Part shown: one piece after another, positions 17,450 through 26,324 of the stretch | Layout: each line of letters begins with the position of its first letter | How positions within the stretch are numbered: position 1 is the first letter of the stretch | NCBI RefSeq assembly: GCF_001428545.1 | Contig: NZ_LMHZ01000024.1 | Span: 1-64,000 of the forward strand | Direction of reading: 5' to 3' | Origin: Noviherbaspirillum sp. Root189 | GTDB taxonomy: Bacteria; Pseudomonadota; Gammaproteobacteria; Burkholderiales; Burkholderiaceae_D | Length of the DNA: 64,000 nt | Translations under genes and position numbers: made by a program | Notes under the pieces: model-generated | The model's database searches: none | Told to the model about the DNA's origin: nothing | What the model saw: only the letters and a program-made list of their open reading frames with translations

Positions 17450-17755
17450 TCAAAAATCAAATAAGTCGCTAAGAAAGCCTTCCTTTTTCTTTTTCTTGTA
17501 GTGATCCTGTTGATGCTGATGATAGCCCTGTGGCTGGTGTGAGCGTCCAAATCCGTCGGGTTGATGTGGCTGACCCGCATATTGGTCGGGTCGTTGGGTA
17601 GCAGGTTGGGTTACCCCAACAGAAGTCCTCTCGATAATTTTGTCGAGTTCACCGCGGTCGAGCCAGACACCACGGCAACTTGGGCAGTAATCGATCTCAA
17701 TGCCCTGACGCTCTGACATCACTAGCTTTGTGTTTTGACATACTGGACAGTCCAT
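17450..17755 (-). CDS. Small TFIIB-type zinc-ribbon protein
   Basis: 101 residues. The N-terminal half is a zf-TFIIB-like zinc ribbon with two CxxC pairs (MDCPVCQ and DYCPSCRGVWLDRGEL), ending in the ELDKII helix typical of this family. The rest is a Gln/His/Pro-rich low-complexity linker, then a KKKKK stretch and a FLSDLFDF tail that recurs in relatives. Cytoplasmic; function unknown. It lies between the lipoprotein gene and the mrp operon but is spaced from both. Confidence 0.85.
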   Translation of the reverse strand: MDCPVCQNTKLVMSERQGIEIDYCPSCRGVWLDRGELDKIIERTSVGVTQPATQRPDQYAGQPHQPDGFGRSHQPQGYHQHQQDHYKKKKKEGFLSDLFDF

Positions 17756-17949
17756 AGTCTGTTCCCTTCTTCGGCTTGTATTCTATAAACGCCTCGCGAC
17801 AATGGCGAGATCCTCTAACTACTGATATGGAATTAAAAAGGCAAATTGCAATGGGTAATTGCGTATCCGGTTATTGCTACGCAAACATAATCATAGATAA
17901 CCCAAATCGACAACGTTTTACTTGCGCCCCAAAATGCCACCGGAGATAG

Positions 17950-18324
17950 TCATTCCTTACGACCGAATTGATAGACGCCGCCGGCTCGTACGCCGGTATC
18001 CTGCTTTCCTGCCCGTAGGTCGCGATACACTGCCGCACGCATGATCATCATTGCGACGACCGGCGCTGTCATGAACACGAATACGGTAATGATTAGTTCA
18101 TGGACCACGAGACGTGCCTCCAGCGCAGAGAAATAGATGATGGAAGCCATTAAGACACAGCCGGCGCCAAGCGTAATAGTAATAGCCGGACCGTGTATCC
18201 TTTGGTAAAAATTCGGAAGTCGCATCAATCCAAGGGCGCCGATGAGAATGATACTGCCGCCCAGAATAAGCAATGCCGCGACAGGTAGTACCGCCCACCA
18301 GGAAATATCTTCAATCGCGTTCAT
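17950..18324 (-). CDS. mrpG: Na+(K+)/H+ antiporter subunit G
   Basis: A 124-residue membrane protein with three predicted helices (AVLPVAALLILGGSIILIGALGLM, TITLGAGCVLMASIIYFSAL, ELIITVFVFMTAPVVAMMIM). The GLMRLPNFYQRIHGPA loop between helices 1 and 2 is diagnostic of MnhG/PhaG. It is a small structural subunit of the Mrp complex in the inner membrane. Its start overlaps the mrpF stop (ATGA), and it is the last gene of the operon. Confidence 0.92.
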   Translation of the reverse strand: MNAIEDISWWAVLPVAALLILGGSIILIGALGLMRLPNFYQRIHGPAITITLGAGCVLMASIIYFSALEARLVVHELIITVFVFMTAPVVAMMIMRAAVYRDLRAGKQDTGVRAGGVYQFGRKE

Positions 18325-18599
18325 TCTATGACCTCCCCTCGCATTAAAAACTTTGCCATCGCAACAGTCGACACAAAACCCAGCAAAGCCAGCAGCATGG
18401 CAGCTTCAAAGTAAATTTCGCTTTTAAACCGGATGCCCAATACCAGAGCGAGCAGCATTCCGCACATCCATAAGGTATCCAGGGCCAGCACGCGGTCGTG
18501 TGCAGAAGGACCCATAATCAGGCGCACCGTGCAAAACAGCATTGCCAGCAGCACGCAAACGAAAGCGTAGCTGATTGACAGTTCGAGTAGTGTGAGCAT
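18321..18599 (-). CDS. mrpF: Na+(K+)/H+ antiporter subunit F
   Basis: 92 residues with three predicted membrane helices. The RLIMGPSAHDRVLALDTLWM segment corresponds to the conserved GPxxxDRVxAxD loop of MrpF, and IYFEAAMLLALLGFVSTVAMAKF is the last helix. Its start lies 11 nt after mrpE and its stop overlaps mrpG. Confidence 0.92.
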   Translation of the reverse strand: MLTLLELSISYAFVCVLLAMLFCTVRLIMGPSAHDRVLALDTLWMCGMLLALVLGIRFKSEIYFEAAMLLALLGFVSTVAMAKFLMRGEVIE

Positions 18600-18610
18600 G
18601 TCAGATATTC

Positions 18611-19102
18611 CTATTCAAAGATTTCGATCAACGGCTTTTCATACCGTTCCTTGATCGTCTCAATCCACCACTGCTCGTCGTGGAGATCAAAAACATGGAG
18701 CGCCAGCTCATGCCTGTCACCCAATATTTCGACCCATACGGTGCCGGGCGTGGAGTTAATCAGGCAGGAGAGCATTGCGAGGCCGTACGGGTTGCGTATG
18801 TCCAGCGGAACTTTGATAAATTGAGACTTCACCTCGGCCGGCTTTACAAATAAAATGATCCGGCTGACGCTGATGCACGAGCGCACGATCTCTACCAATG
18901 CCATAGACATCAGTCGCACGAAGGTGAGCGGCTTTGCCAGTCGCGGATAACCCAGTGGTTGAAGCTTCCGGGTCAATAGCGGTGTGGCTATGCCGAGGCA
19001 GGCCCCGAACAACAGATGCACCGGCTCAATGCTTTGGTTAAGCAGCAGCCACAAAACAAGCAGGAATAAGGACATCCAGGGAAAGGGAAGCAATCGTTTC
19101 AT
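18611..19102 (-). CDS. mrpE: Na+(K+)/H+ antiporter subunit E
   Basis: 163 residues. Two N-terminal membrane helices (FPWMSLFLLVLWLLLNQSIEPVHLLFGACLGIATPLL region) are followed by a cytoplasmic domain with VEIVRSCISVSRIIL, the MLSCLINSTPGTVWVEI motif typical of MrpE, and a basic-acidic tail. It overlaps mrpD by 4 nt. Confidence 0.92.
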   Translation of the reverse strand: MKRLLPFPWMSLFLLVLWLLLNQSIEPVHLLFGACLGIATPLLTRKLQPLGYPRLAKPLTFVRLMSMALVEIVRSCISVSRIILFVKPAEVKSQFIKVPLDIRNPYGLAMLSCLINSTPGTVWVEILGDRHELALHVFDLHDEQWWIETIKERYEKPLIEIFE

Positions 19103-20727
19103 GGCTGCCCCTCCTTGCGGCCTGGATTGGGGACTGCTGGCTCGGAAAATATCCGTTGTATGTATTGTTCAGGGCGGTGAATTTGCTCTGAAGTGCGCCG
19201 CAGATACTCAAAGATCGGACCAGCCTGCACAGTCATGATCAGGCACACTAGCAACAGGGCACTGATGGGGGCAACTTCCGTCACCTGCAGTCGGGGCGGG
19301 GAAACGGCACCTGAAGCCCAGAAGGTTCGTACTCCGAACCGCATCATCGAAATGATGGCAGCCAGGCCGGACACCAGAATCAAAGCCATTAAAATCCAGC
19401 TGATCATAGGCAGAGCATGGCGAGGCGATTCCGGATTGAGCAGGGCATGGAACAGACCGAACTTGGCTATGAACCCGGAAAGCGGCGGCAAACCAGTAAT
19501 GATCAGTGCGCATGCTGCAAACGACAGGCCGAGAAATACGAGCGCCGCAGGAATTCCTACGCCCACAGGTGCCTCAGGAGTGTCTTCGATAGCGAATGCC
19601 TCCATTGTCACAGCCAGAACTGCTGCGCCGGGTGTGCGAATGCGCTCAATCAGTTCAATCAGCAGAACGAAAGCCGCTATCGCCAGAGTTGATCCGACCA
19701 TGTAATACAGGCCGGCCGTCACAAGCGATGGTTGGCCATAACCTATCACCGCGAGCAAGGTGCCTGAAGACACGATGGCGCCATAGCCTGCCATTCTGCC
19801 TGGAGTCTCGCTGGCAAGCATGCCGGCCGCCCCGTAGATGATGGTGGCCATACCTCCCCACAATAATGCACTAAATCCAAAACCGGCCGCCAATCCCGCA
19901 TCGCTGGAGAACACAAGCAGCCATAGCCGGAGAATTGCATAGGCGCCCACTTTGGTCATCAACACCAGCATTGCGGCCACCGGCGGGGACGCTGTAGCGT
20001 ATGTCGCAGGAAGCCAGAAGCCCAGTGGCCACATTGCGCTTTTCACCAGGAATGCCATGGCGAGCACAGTCGCCGCCAGTTTCATCAAGGCCAGGTCAGT
20101 TGCGCTCATGGCACCAATACGCGCCGCAAGATCGGCCATATTCAATGTTCCGCTACTGGCATAAATTAGCGCGACGCCAATCAGGAACAAAAGAGATGCC
20201 ACGAGATTGATCGCGATGTAATGCATCCCGCTACGGAGTCGACTCGCATTGTAGCCATGGAGCAGCAGGCCATAGGATGCGGCCAGCATGACTTCAAAAA
20301 AAACAAACAGATTGAACAGGTCATTGGTCAGGAATGCACCATTGAGGCCCATGACCAGGAACAGAAAAAGCGAATGGAAGTGCACGCCGACCCGACTCCA
20401 GCGCAACATGGAATATAACAGCGTCGCTACAGCCAGCAGCGCGGTCAGCAACACCATCAACGCCGCCAACCGATCAGCCAGAAGCACGATACCGAACGGC
20501 GCCATCCAGTTTGCTGCCAGGTAAACACCCATTCCTTTCTGCCAGCGTGGACCGTCTGTCTGTATCACGAGCAGAACTGCCACGGCCAGTAGCGCCAGCA
20601 CCGACACCATACTGATCGAAAACTTGAGGGTGTGGCGATTATGCCTGATGGGCACCTGCAGAGCGCCGCATACCAGCGGAATAAGCACAGGCGCCACGAT
20701 GAGGTGTTCGCTCCATCCAACGTTCAT
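19099..20727 (-). CDS. mrpD: Na+(K+)/H+ antiporter subunit D
   Basis: A 542-residue antiporter-like subunit homologous to complex I NuoM/NuoN, with about 14 membrane helices. The ion-path residues are recognisable: Glu in FVFFEVMLAASYGLLLHG and Lys in AFLVKSAMWPLGFWLPATYATASPPVAAM. It is expected to form one of the cation/proton translocation modules. ATGA overlaps join it to mrpC upstream and mrpE downstream. Confidence 0.94.
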   Translation of the reverse strand: MNVGWSEHLIVAPVLIPLVCGALQVPIRHNRHTLKFSISMVSVLALLAVAVLLVIQTDGPRWQKGMGVYLAANWMAPFGIVLLADRLAALMVLLTALLAVATLLYSMLRWSRVGVHFHSLFLFLVMGLNGAFLTNDLFNLFVFFEVMLAASYGLLLHGYNASRLRSGMHYIAINLVASLLFLIGVALIYASSGTLNMADLAARIGAMSATDLALMKLAATVLAMAFLVKSAMWPLGFWLPATYATASPPVAAMLVLMTKVGAYAILRLWLLVFSSDAGLAAGFGFSALLWGGMATIIYGAAGMLASETPGRMAGYGAIVSSGTLLAVIGYGQPSLVTAGLYYMVGSTLAIAAFVLLIELIERIRTPGAAVLAVTMEAFAIEDTPEAPVGVGIPAALVFLGLSFAACALIITGLPPLSGFIAKFGLFHALLNPESPRHALPMISWILMALILVSGLAAIISMMRFGVRTFWASGAVSPPRLQVTEVAPISALLLVCLIMTVQAGPIFEYLRRTSEQIHRPEQYIQRIFSEPAVPNPGRKEGQP

Positions 20728-21068
20728 TGATCCGGTTCCTCGCCATCGACATGGTCGGTACCGGTCAGTCCGCGCGTACCGATCATGAGCACAAGATATA
20801 GTGCCGTGGTGGCGAAACCGATGACGATTGCCGTCAACACTAATGCCTGCGGAAGCGGATCGCCGATAGCCGCAGGATTGGGTTCACCACCGCCCAATAT
20901 CAGGGGTGGGCGATTCACCCACAGCCGTCCCATAATAAAGATGAACAGATTGACTGCATAGGACATCAGCAGCAGGCCGATCAGCATCTGAAAGCTTCGC
21001 GGGCGTAAAATCAACCAGATGCCCGATCCAAACACTACGCCGATGGCAATTGAGATGACGACTTCCAT
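20724..21068 (-). CDS. mrpC: Na+(K+)/H+ antiporter subunit C
   Basis: A 114-residue NuoK-like subunit with three membrane helices. The segments GSGIWLILRPRSFQMLIGLLLMSYAVNLFIF and DPLPQALVLTAIVIGFATTALYLVL carry the family hallmarks; the second is the near-invariant PLPQALVLTAIVIGFA block. It shares one base with the mrpAB stop codon and overlaps mrpD by 4 nt. Confidence 0.95.
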   Translation of the reverse strand: MEVVISIAIGVVFGSGIWLILRPRSFQMLIGLLLMSYAVNLFIFIMGRLWVNRPPLILGGGEPNPAAIGDPLPQALVLTAIVIGFATTALYLVLMIGTRGLTGTDHVDGEEPDQ

Positions 21069-23992
21069 TACGGAATCTCCTGTGTGGGAATTGCGGCAGG
21101 GATTGTCAGTCCCCCACCTGGAACACGGTGGCTACGGACCGATTGGTGCGCCAGGGCGACCAGAATCAACATTGTTGAACCAACTACTGCTGAGAAAACC
21201 CCCAAGTCAAATGCGAACGCGCTAGGCACATGTATGTCGCCAAGCAACGGCAAGTGCAGATGCGCGGTGTGACTGGTTAGAAATGGATAGCCAACGATCC
21301 ATGCACCAAGCCCCGTCACGCATGCAAGCAGCAAGCCGTATGCAATCCAGCGGTGCGGCCGCAAACGTATATGTGACTCAACCCAGGCCGTGCCGGCAAC
21401 CATGTACTGTACGATGATCGCCGTCGCAAAAATCAGTCCGGCCACGAATCCGCCTCCTGGCAAGTTATGCCCTCGCATGAAGAAGTAAACTGCAATCACC
21501 CCCATGAAAGGCAGCAAGAAGCGCAGATACACCGCCGGAATCATCAAATAGCCATTGCTTGCCTGTTCCAGGGGCGTCTGGCGAACAGCCGGGTCCAGGT
21601 CGCTTACCTGCTGCGCGGGAATGGAAACGCTTTCTGGCGCCGGCCTAAAGCGCCGAAGCAGCGCATATACAGTCAGCGCCACCGTCGCAAGCACGGTGAT
21701 TTCACCCATGGTGTCGAAGCCTCGGAAATCAACTAAAAGCACATTGACGACGTTCGTGCCTCCACCTTCGGGAAGGGCTCGCAGGATGAAGAAATCGCCA
21801 ATGCTTTTTGGTGCGGGATGCACCAGAACGATGTAACTCACCGTCGCCAGGCCCAGGCCGCCCGCAACGGCAATGAGAAGGTCGCGAGAACGACGTAGCA
21901 GAACGGTACCGGGAATACGTTCACTCAGACCTGTTGGCCTGGAGCGTGGTGGCAACCAGCGCAAGCCGAGCAAGATCAGTACGGTGGTGACGGTCTCCAC
22001 CATGAGCTGCGTGAGTGCCAGATCGGGCGCAGATAACCAGAGAAAAGTGATGCTAGTGACGACGCCTGTGCCGCCTACGAGCAAAAGCGCGGCCAAGCGA
22101 TGATACTTAGCCTTCCATGCCGCTGCAAGTGCACAGCCACAACCGACTAGCCACACTAAAGCAAACAACGGGTCGGTGCCCGCAAAATGTAATGCCGGCC
22201 AATCCGGAAGGGGCCGTACTAACAGTAAGGGCGCGATAATGAACACCAGCATGACCATCATTAGTTGTGACTGCAGGCGCTGCGTGCCGAGACGATTTAC
22301 CAGCCATGCGGCCGATACCGAAAGCGACAACATGGTGGACTCGTAGGCCTGGGCACCTTTTAGCCGATGCAACACCGGCACCTGATCGCTTGAAGCCAAC
22401 GTATAGTACTTTCGCAGCACAATGTAAAACAGCACCCCGCCCGTCAGGGCAGCAACACTCATCACGAGTGGAAGGTTAAATCCATGCCATATCCCGAGAT
22501 CGTACGTCGGTATGTCTTTGCCAAGCACGGACTCCGCTGCGAACGCCAGAAACGGCCCGACGGTTAGCTCGGGAACCATGCCAACCAGTATGCATAGCAA
22601 CACCAACAACTCAATGGGAAAACGCATCCAGCGCGGAGGCTCATGCGGCTCCTTTGGCAAATTATCGGGAAGCTTGCCGAAGAACACACTGATAAAGCGA
22701 AGTGAATAGGCGACGCTGAATATACCCATTGCGACAGCGGCGATTGACATCCACCAGTTTTCGGTACCGCCGACATGCACGGTCTCGGCAAAGAACATTT
22801 CCTTGGACAAGAAGCCGTTGAGCAACGGCACCCCAGCCATGGACGCGCTGGCGACGATGGCCAGCACGCCGGTGAACGGAATGGCTTTGTACAAGCCACG
22901 TAGAATTCGCATGTCACGCGTACCAGTCTCATGGTCAATAATTCCGGCCGCCATGAACAGGGAAGCCTTGAATATTGCATGGTTGAGCGTATGAAAAATT
23001 GCGGCCACCACGGACAAAGGCGTGCCTATGCCCATCAGTACCGTGATCAGTCCCAGATGGCTGATCGTGGAATATGCCAGGAGCCCCTTCAAATCATGCT
23101 GAAAGATCGCTACAAAGGAGCCCAGCAGTAGTGTACAAACACCGGCTCCGCCAATGATCCACGTCCACTCAGGCGTGCCGGACAAAACCGGCCACAGGCG
23201 AATTAGCAGGAATACGCCTGCCTTGACCATCGTCGCGGAATGCAAGTACGCCGACACTGGCGTCGGCGCAGCCATTGCATGGGGAAGCCAGAAGTGAAAA
23301 GGAAACTGCGCGCTCTTGGTGAGTGCACCGAGTGCGACGAGTATCAGTACTGCCAAATACCCGTCATGCCGTCGGACGATATCTCCGGCTGCAAGGACCA
23401 CATCCAGGTCGTAACTTCCAGTGATCCGGCCAAGTATTAACACCCCGCACAATAAACATAGCCCGCCGATCGTTGTCACCGTGAAGGCCATGCGGGCTCC
23501 ACGTCGAACATCTATCCGATGATGCCAGTATCCAATAAGCAGAAAGGACGTCAGGCTGGTCAGCTCCCAGAAAACCACCAGCTGGATCAGGTTCCCGGAT
23601 AGCACAACACCGAGCATCGAACCCATGAACGCCAAGACGAAGGCAAAGAAGCGCGGTATGGGGTCTTCCGGCGACATGTAATAGCGTGCGTACAATGCGA
23701 CCAGCACGCCAATACCCAGCACGAGTACCGCGAACAACCACGACAAACCGTCCATTCGCAGTACGAAGTTCAGGCCATACGCAGGAAGCCATTCGACCTC
23801 GTAACGCATCACTTCATTCGACTCGACGTGGGAATACAGAGAGCAGGTCAGCAACAGACCAACCAGGGCCACCCCGCCCGTTATTGCAGCCGCCCATTTG
23901 CGTACAAGTGATGGCGTGCAGGCGATGATCGTGCTGCCAATGAATGGTAGAACAATAATGAGCAGTAGGAGCATCGGTGCTGTATCGAGCAT
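21068..23992 (-). CDS. mrpA: Na+(K+)/H+ antiporter fused subunits A and B
   Basis: 974 residues. The N-terminal 500 or so residues are a NuoL-like antiporter module (VVFWELTSLTSFLLIGYWHH, TKSAQFPFHFWLPHAMAAPTPVSAYLHSATMVKAGVFLL). The central part is the MrpA-specific extension. The last 150 residues (YLRFLLPFMGVIAVYFFMRGHNLPGGGFVAGL) are a complete MrpB. A fused A-B with six genes in total defines the group 2 (Pha/Mnh) arrangement. The complex exports Na+ or K+ in exchange for H+ at alkaline pH or high salt. AGGA precedes the ATG. No regulator is adjacent. Confidence 0.95.
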   Translation of the reverse strand: MLDTAPMLLLLIIVLPFIGSTIIACTPSLVRKWAAAITGGVALVGLLLTCSLYSHVESNEVMRYEVEWLPAYGLNFVLRMDGLSWLFAVLVLGIGVLVALYARYYMSPEDPIPRFFAFVLAFMGSMLGVVLSGNLIQLVVFWELTSLTSFLLIGYWHHRIDVRRGARMAFTVTTIGGLCLLCGVLILGRITGSYDLDVVLAAGDIVRRHDGYLAVLILVALGALTKSAQFPFHFWLPHAMAAPTPVSAYLHSATMVKAGVFLLIRLWPVLSGTPEWTWIIGGAGVCTLLLGSFVAIFQHDLKGLLAYSTISHLGLITVLMGIGTPLSVVAAIFHTLNHAIFKASLFMAAGIIDHETGTRDMRILRGLYKAIPFTGVLAIVASASMAGVPLLNGFLSKEMFFAETVHVGGTENWWMSIAAVAMGIFSVAYSLRFISVFFGKLPDNLPKEPHEPPRWMRFPIELLVLLCILVGMVPELTVGPFLAFAAESVLGKDIPTYDLGIWHGFNLPLVMSVAALTGGVLFYIVLRKYYTLASSDQVPVLHRLKGAQAYESTMLSLSVSAAWLVNRLGTQRLQSQLMMVMLVFIIAPLLLVRPLPDWPALHFAGTDPLFALVWLVGCGCALAAAWKAKYHRLAALLLVGGTGVVTSITFLWLSAPDLALTQLMVETVTTVLILLGLRWLPPRSRPTGLSERIPGTVLLRRSRDLLIAVAGGLGLATVSYIVLVHPAPKSIGDFFILRALPEGGGTNVVNVLLVDFRGFDTMGEITVLATVALTVYALLRRFRPAPESVSIPAQQVSDLDPAVRQTPLEQASNGYLMIPAVYLRFLLPFMGVIAVYFFMRGHNLPGGGFVAGLIFATAIIVQYMVAGTAWVESHIRLRPHRWIAYGLLLACVTGLGAWIVGYPFLTSHTAHLHLPLLGDIHVPSAFAFDLGVFSAVVGSTMLILVALAHQSVRSHRVPGGGLTIPAAIPTQEIP

Positions 23993-24137
23993 TTAATCCT
24001 GTTGATGAAGGTAAAGAGCCTGGAATTACAGAAGTTGAATCGGTACCGACAAACACCTGAATGAATTATATTGAATAAACGGCAATAGAGCGAAATCTAT
24101 ATCACTGGCCATCCCACGATGATTTGAAAAACAAGGG

Positions 24138-24240
24138 TTCATTAAATCTCCTTGCCCTCCTCCTGCCAGGGGAAGGAGTCCTATCGCTTCCTCTCGCCAG
24201 AGGCGCCCGGCGAAGGGAGGGTCAGGATGGGGGGCGAAAG
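24138..24240. repeat. GC-rich REP-like intergenic element upstream of the mrp operon
   Basis: A C/G-rich block with several imperfect complementary segments (CTCCT...AGGAG, CCTC...GAGG, CGCC...GGCG). Read on the minus strand it resembles the widespread proteobacterial intergenic pattern beginning CCCCATCCTGACCCTCCC and ending in GGAGGAGGGCAAGGA. It lies between the mrp operon and the upstream Usp gene. Multiplicity in the genome cannot be seen from one copy. Confidence 0.45.
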
Positions 24241-24340
24241 TATTAGTACGCCCCACTGTCTTTTATTTACCGAGCACTCCGTAGTTCGCCGGTCTGTTCG
24301 GACTGCACACAGTTCGTCGGGACGATAGTTCTTGAGACAG

Positions 24341-24796
24341 CTAATGGACTTCCAGACACTGTGGAAGTACGAGCACAGGAATTTCTGCCTTCGTTAGCAG
24401 TTGCTGAGTCGTGCTTTCTTTAAAAACAGTATCAATAACTCCCATTTTTCCGCGGGTTGCCATGACTATTAGATCGCACTGATAGCGCGCTGCGGTTTCA
24501 AGAATTTCCTCGCACGGTATACGTGACATGGTGATCACCGCTTCGCATGGAACATGCGCGTCTGTTGATGCGTTAACCGCCTTTTGTACGTTTGCACGAG
24601 CAGCCTGTAAATTTAAGTCTTCGACCGCTCTACCATCGTCAACCTTGTCAAGATCCGACGTGGTAACCAAGCGTGGCTCGGCAACCGACAAGAATACGAG
24701 CGTTGCGGTGTGCATTTTTGCGATGGCGATCGCGGTTTGCACCGGTTTATTAGACAGCCCTGAGCCGTCTACAGGTACGAGTATTGACCTAAACAT
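24341..24796 (-). CDS. UspA-family universal stress protein
   Basis: 151 residues, single Usp domain. MFRSILVPVDGSGLSNKPVQTAIAIAKM is the first strand-helix unit and EAVITMSRIPCEEILETAARYQCDLIVMATRG the central one. The usual ATP-binding G-2x-G-9x-G(S/T) signature is degraded: GKMG is kept, but the following segment reads FKESTTQQLL and lacks the GS pair. This may be a non-ATP-binding type. It is monocistronic, upstream of the mrp operon on the same strand. Confidence 0.88.
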   Translation of the reverse strand: MFRSILVPVDGSGLSNKPVQTAIAIAKMHTATLVFLSVAEPRLVTTSDLDKVDDGRAVEDLNLQAARANVQKAVNASTDAHVPCEAVITMSRIPCEEILETAARYQCDLIVMATRGKMGVIDTVFKESTTQQLLTKAEIPVLVLPQCLEVH

Positions 24797-24931
24797 GATT
24801 TTCCACTTCCAAAGACGGCACCGTCAGCCAAGCCGCTCTTCAGCGAAGCAAGACGGTTCTTTACATGCGTGAAGATACGCTACAGGCTCGCACAACCATG
24901 CGGGTGTAGAAACCTTTATGCAATCCGAAAT

Positions 24932-25264
24932 TCAGGAACGTGGAGGGGGTATAGGCCTGGGAAGGATGATTGAAACAAAGGGAGATTTACCCACTGCCAT
25001 TTGCTGTGCGCAACGACTCTCTTCTTGAACAATCAGTTCGAGAACGACATAGTCAGACATCTCCTCAATTGCACACTTTGCCTGTGTATCATCAAAATCC
25101 GATTGGCCGTACGCATCTGATGAGACCAAAAGATTTGCAGATTGGCTCTTCGCAATCTCTTGACTGAAAAGCTTTGTCCCAGCGATGGCATGCTCTCCTG
25201 CTGCCGCAGCCATAACCTGCACAGAGAAAACAAGCAGCAATAACTGGATAACCAAACGTCTCAT
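24932..25264 (-). CDS. Small exported protein of unknown function
   Basis: 110 residues. MRRLVIQLLLLVFSVQVMAAAAG looks like a signal peptide with cleavage after AMA-type residues. The mature part holds two Cys (in AKCAIEE and SRCAQQ) about 27 residues apart and ends in a proline-rich PRPIPPPRS. The layout recalls small periplasmic metal-resistance accessory proteins such as CzcI of Burkholderiales, but the His-rich part of those is absent, so I leave the function open. There is no operon partner within 200 bp. Confidence 0.5.
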   Translation of the reverse strand: MRRLVIQLLLLVFSVQVMAAAAGEHAIAGTKLFSQEIAKSQSANLLVSSDAYGQSDFDDTQAKCAIEEMSDYVVLELIVQEESRCAQQMAVGKSPFVSIILPRPIPPPRS

Positions 25265-25502
25265 GGATAAAAAATTTTGTACAAGTTGCCAGACTAGTAT
25301 GACTCTTACAGCTGGAAAAGATTCAGGGTGATTTCAGAAGCATACCTTAGAAAGTTGCCTTTATCATTTGCGACAGAGAAATTATTCGAACCGGTTTTCA
25401 ATCCAATCAGGCGAGGCAATTTCGGGGGCCGCAACACACTATGAAAAAACTCGCACGCACTACGTGTCATTTTCCCCCTTCGTTTGCGTGGTATTGACGC
25501 TG

Positions 25503-25877
25503 TCAATCCGGCCTGCCGTTGCTCTGTTCTGATGGTAGCCGGATGAGAAAGATTGTCACAATAACCCCGATCGCGATCAGGATTATTGTGACTGGCCATT
25601 TCTGTACTTGGTAGATCGAGAACGCCAATGATGGCCATAGAAGCAGAATGGCCGTCACCTTCGCACGCCGTGGGACAACCCGGTGCTGCTGATAATCGCT
25701 TAAGACCTTCCCTAGTACGGGCGCTTGTAGAAGCCAGGTATGCATTCGTTCCGATCCACGCAAGTAACACGCCGATGCCAGGAGGAGAAATGGTGTAGTC
25801 GGCAATAACGGCAGAAATATCCCGAGAATGGCAAGCAGTAAAGCGAGAGTCCCTACGACATTAAACAGAAGCTTCAC
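25503..25877 (-). CDS. DUF454 (YbaN-like) inner-membrane protein
   Basis: 124 residues with three or four predicted membrane helices. LLAILGIFLPLLPTTPFLLLASACYLRGSERMHTWLL contains the PLLPTTPFLLLAxxCF signature and the following charged loop that define DUF454/YbaN. PVLGKVLSDYQQHRVVPRRAKV is the conserved cytoplasmic loop. The role is unknown in the family. It is a single gene in an AT-richer accessory stretch. Confidence 0.88.
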   Translation of the reverse strand: MKLLFNVVGTLALLLAILGIFLPLLPTTPFLLLASACYLRGSERMHTWLLQAPVLGKVLSDYQQHRVVPRRAKVTAILLLWPSLAFSIYQVQKWPVTIILIAIGVIVTIFLIRLPSEQSNGRPD

Positions 25878-26045
25878 ATTACTCCCTTGAGCATTTCATT
25901 GAACTGATCGACAGACTAAACGATAGTAGATTTGTCGGCGGTTACAGCGATTATTACAAAGAAAATGTAGTAGCAGACTAAATTAGTGCAGCTTTAGCTT
26001 GGCTGTACTGTCGATGCCAACTGCTTCGTCAACCGAAATGCCAGA

Positions 26046-26316
26046 TTGCTCCGCTTTAACAGCTTTGGTATTAACCGACATAGTGGCATATGGGCTGCCC
26101 TCGTCGCCCTGCTCTCCCCCCTTTTGCTGTCCATGCGTGCAAACGCACAGGCCATAGATCGTCAGAACGTCGTTAAGGAAGCGCCTCAGGCCCTTGATAC
26201 CGTCCTCGTTACCGCCTCGACGCCGAAGTCTATAAACGCGTCAAAATCCTTTGCGGTCCTCTTCCACGCAGTACGGCAGCGACGACCTCACGGGCGCCGT
26301 CAACTTCCTGGTCTGA
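26046..26316 (+). pseudogene. Remnant of a TonB-dependent receptor
   Basis: The first frame encodes a signal peptide (ALVALLSPLLLSMRANA) and APQALDTVLVTAST, the usual start of a TonB-receptor plug. Just after this, RVKILCGP continues the plug motif ERVEILKGP in a second frame. SSTQYGSDDLTGAVNFLV, equivalent to the conserved YGSDAIGGVINF box, continues in a third frame and then hits a stop at 26314. So a plug coding sequence has lost its middle part, acquired at least two frame changes and lost the whole barrel. The interpretation is from motif reading only. Confidence 0.6.
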
Positions 26317-26324
26317 CCATGTAG

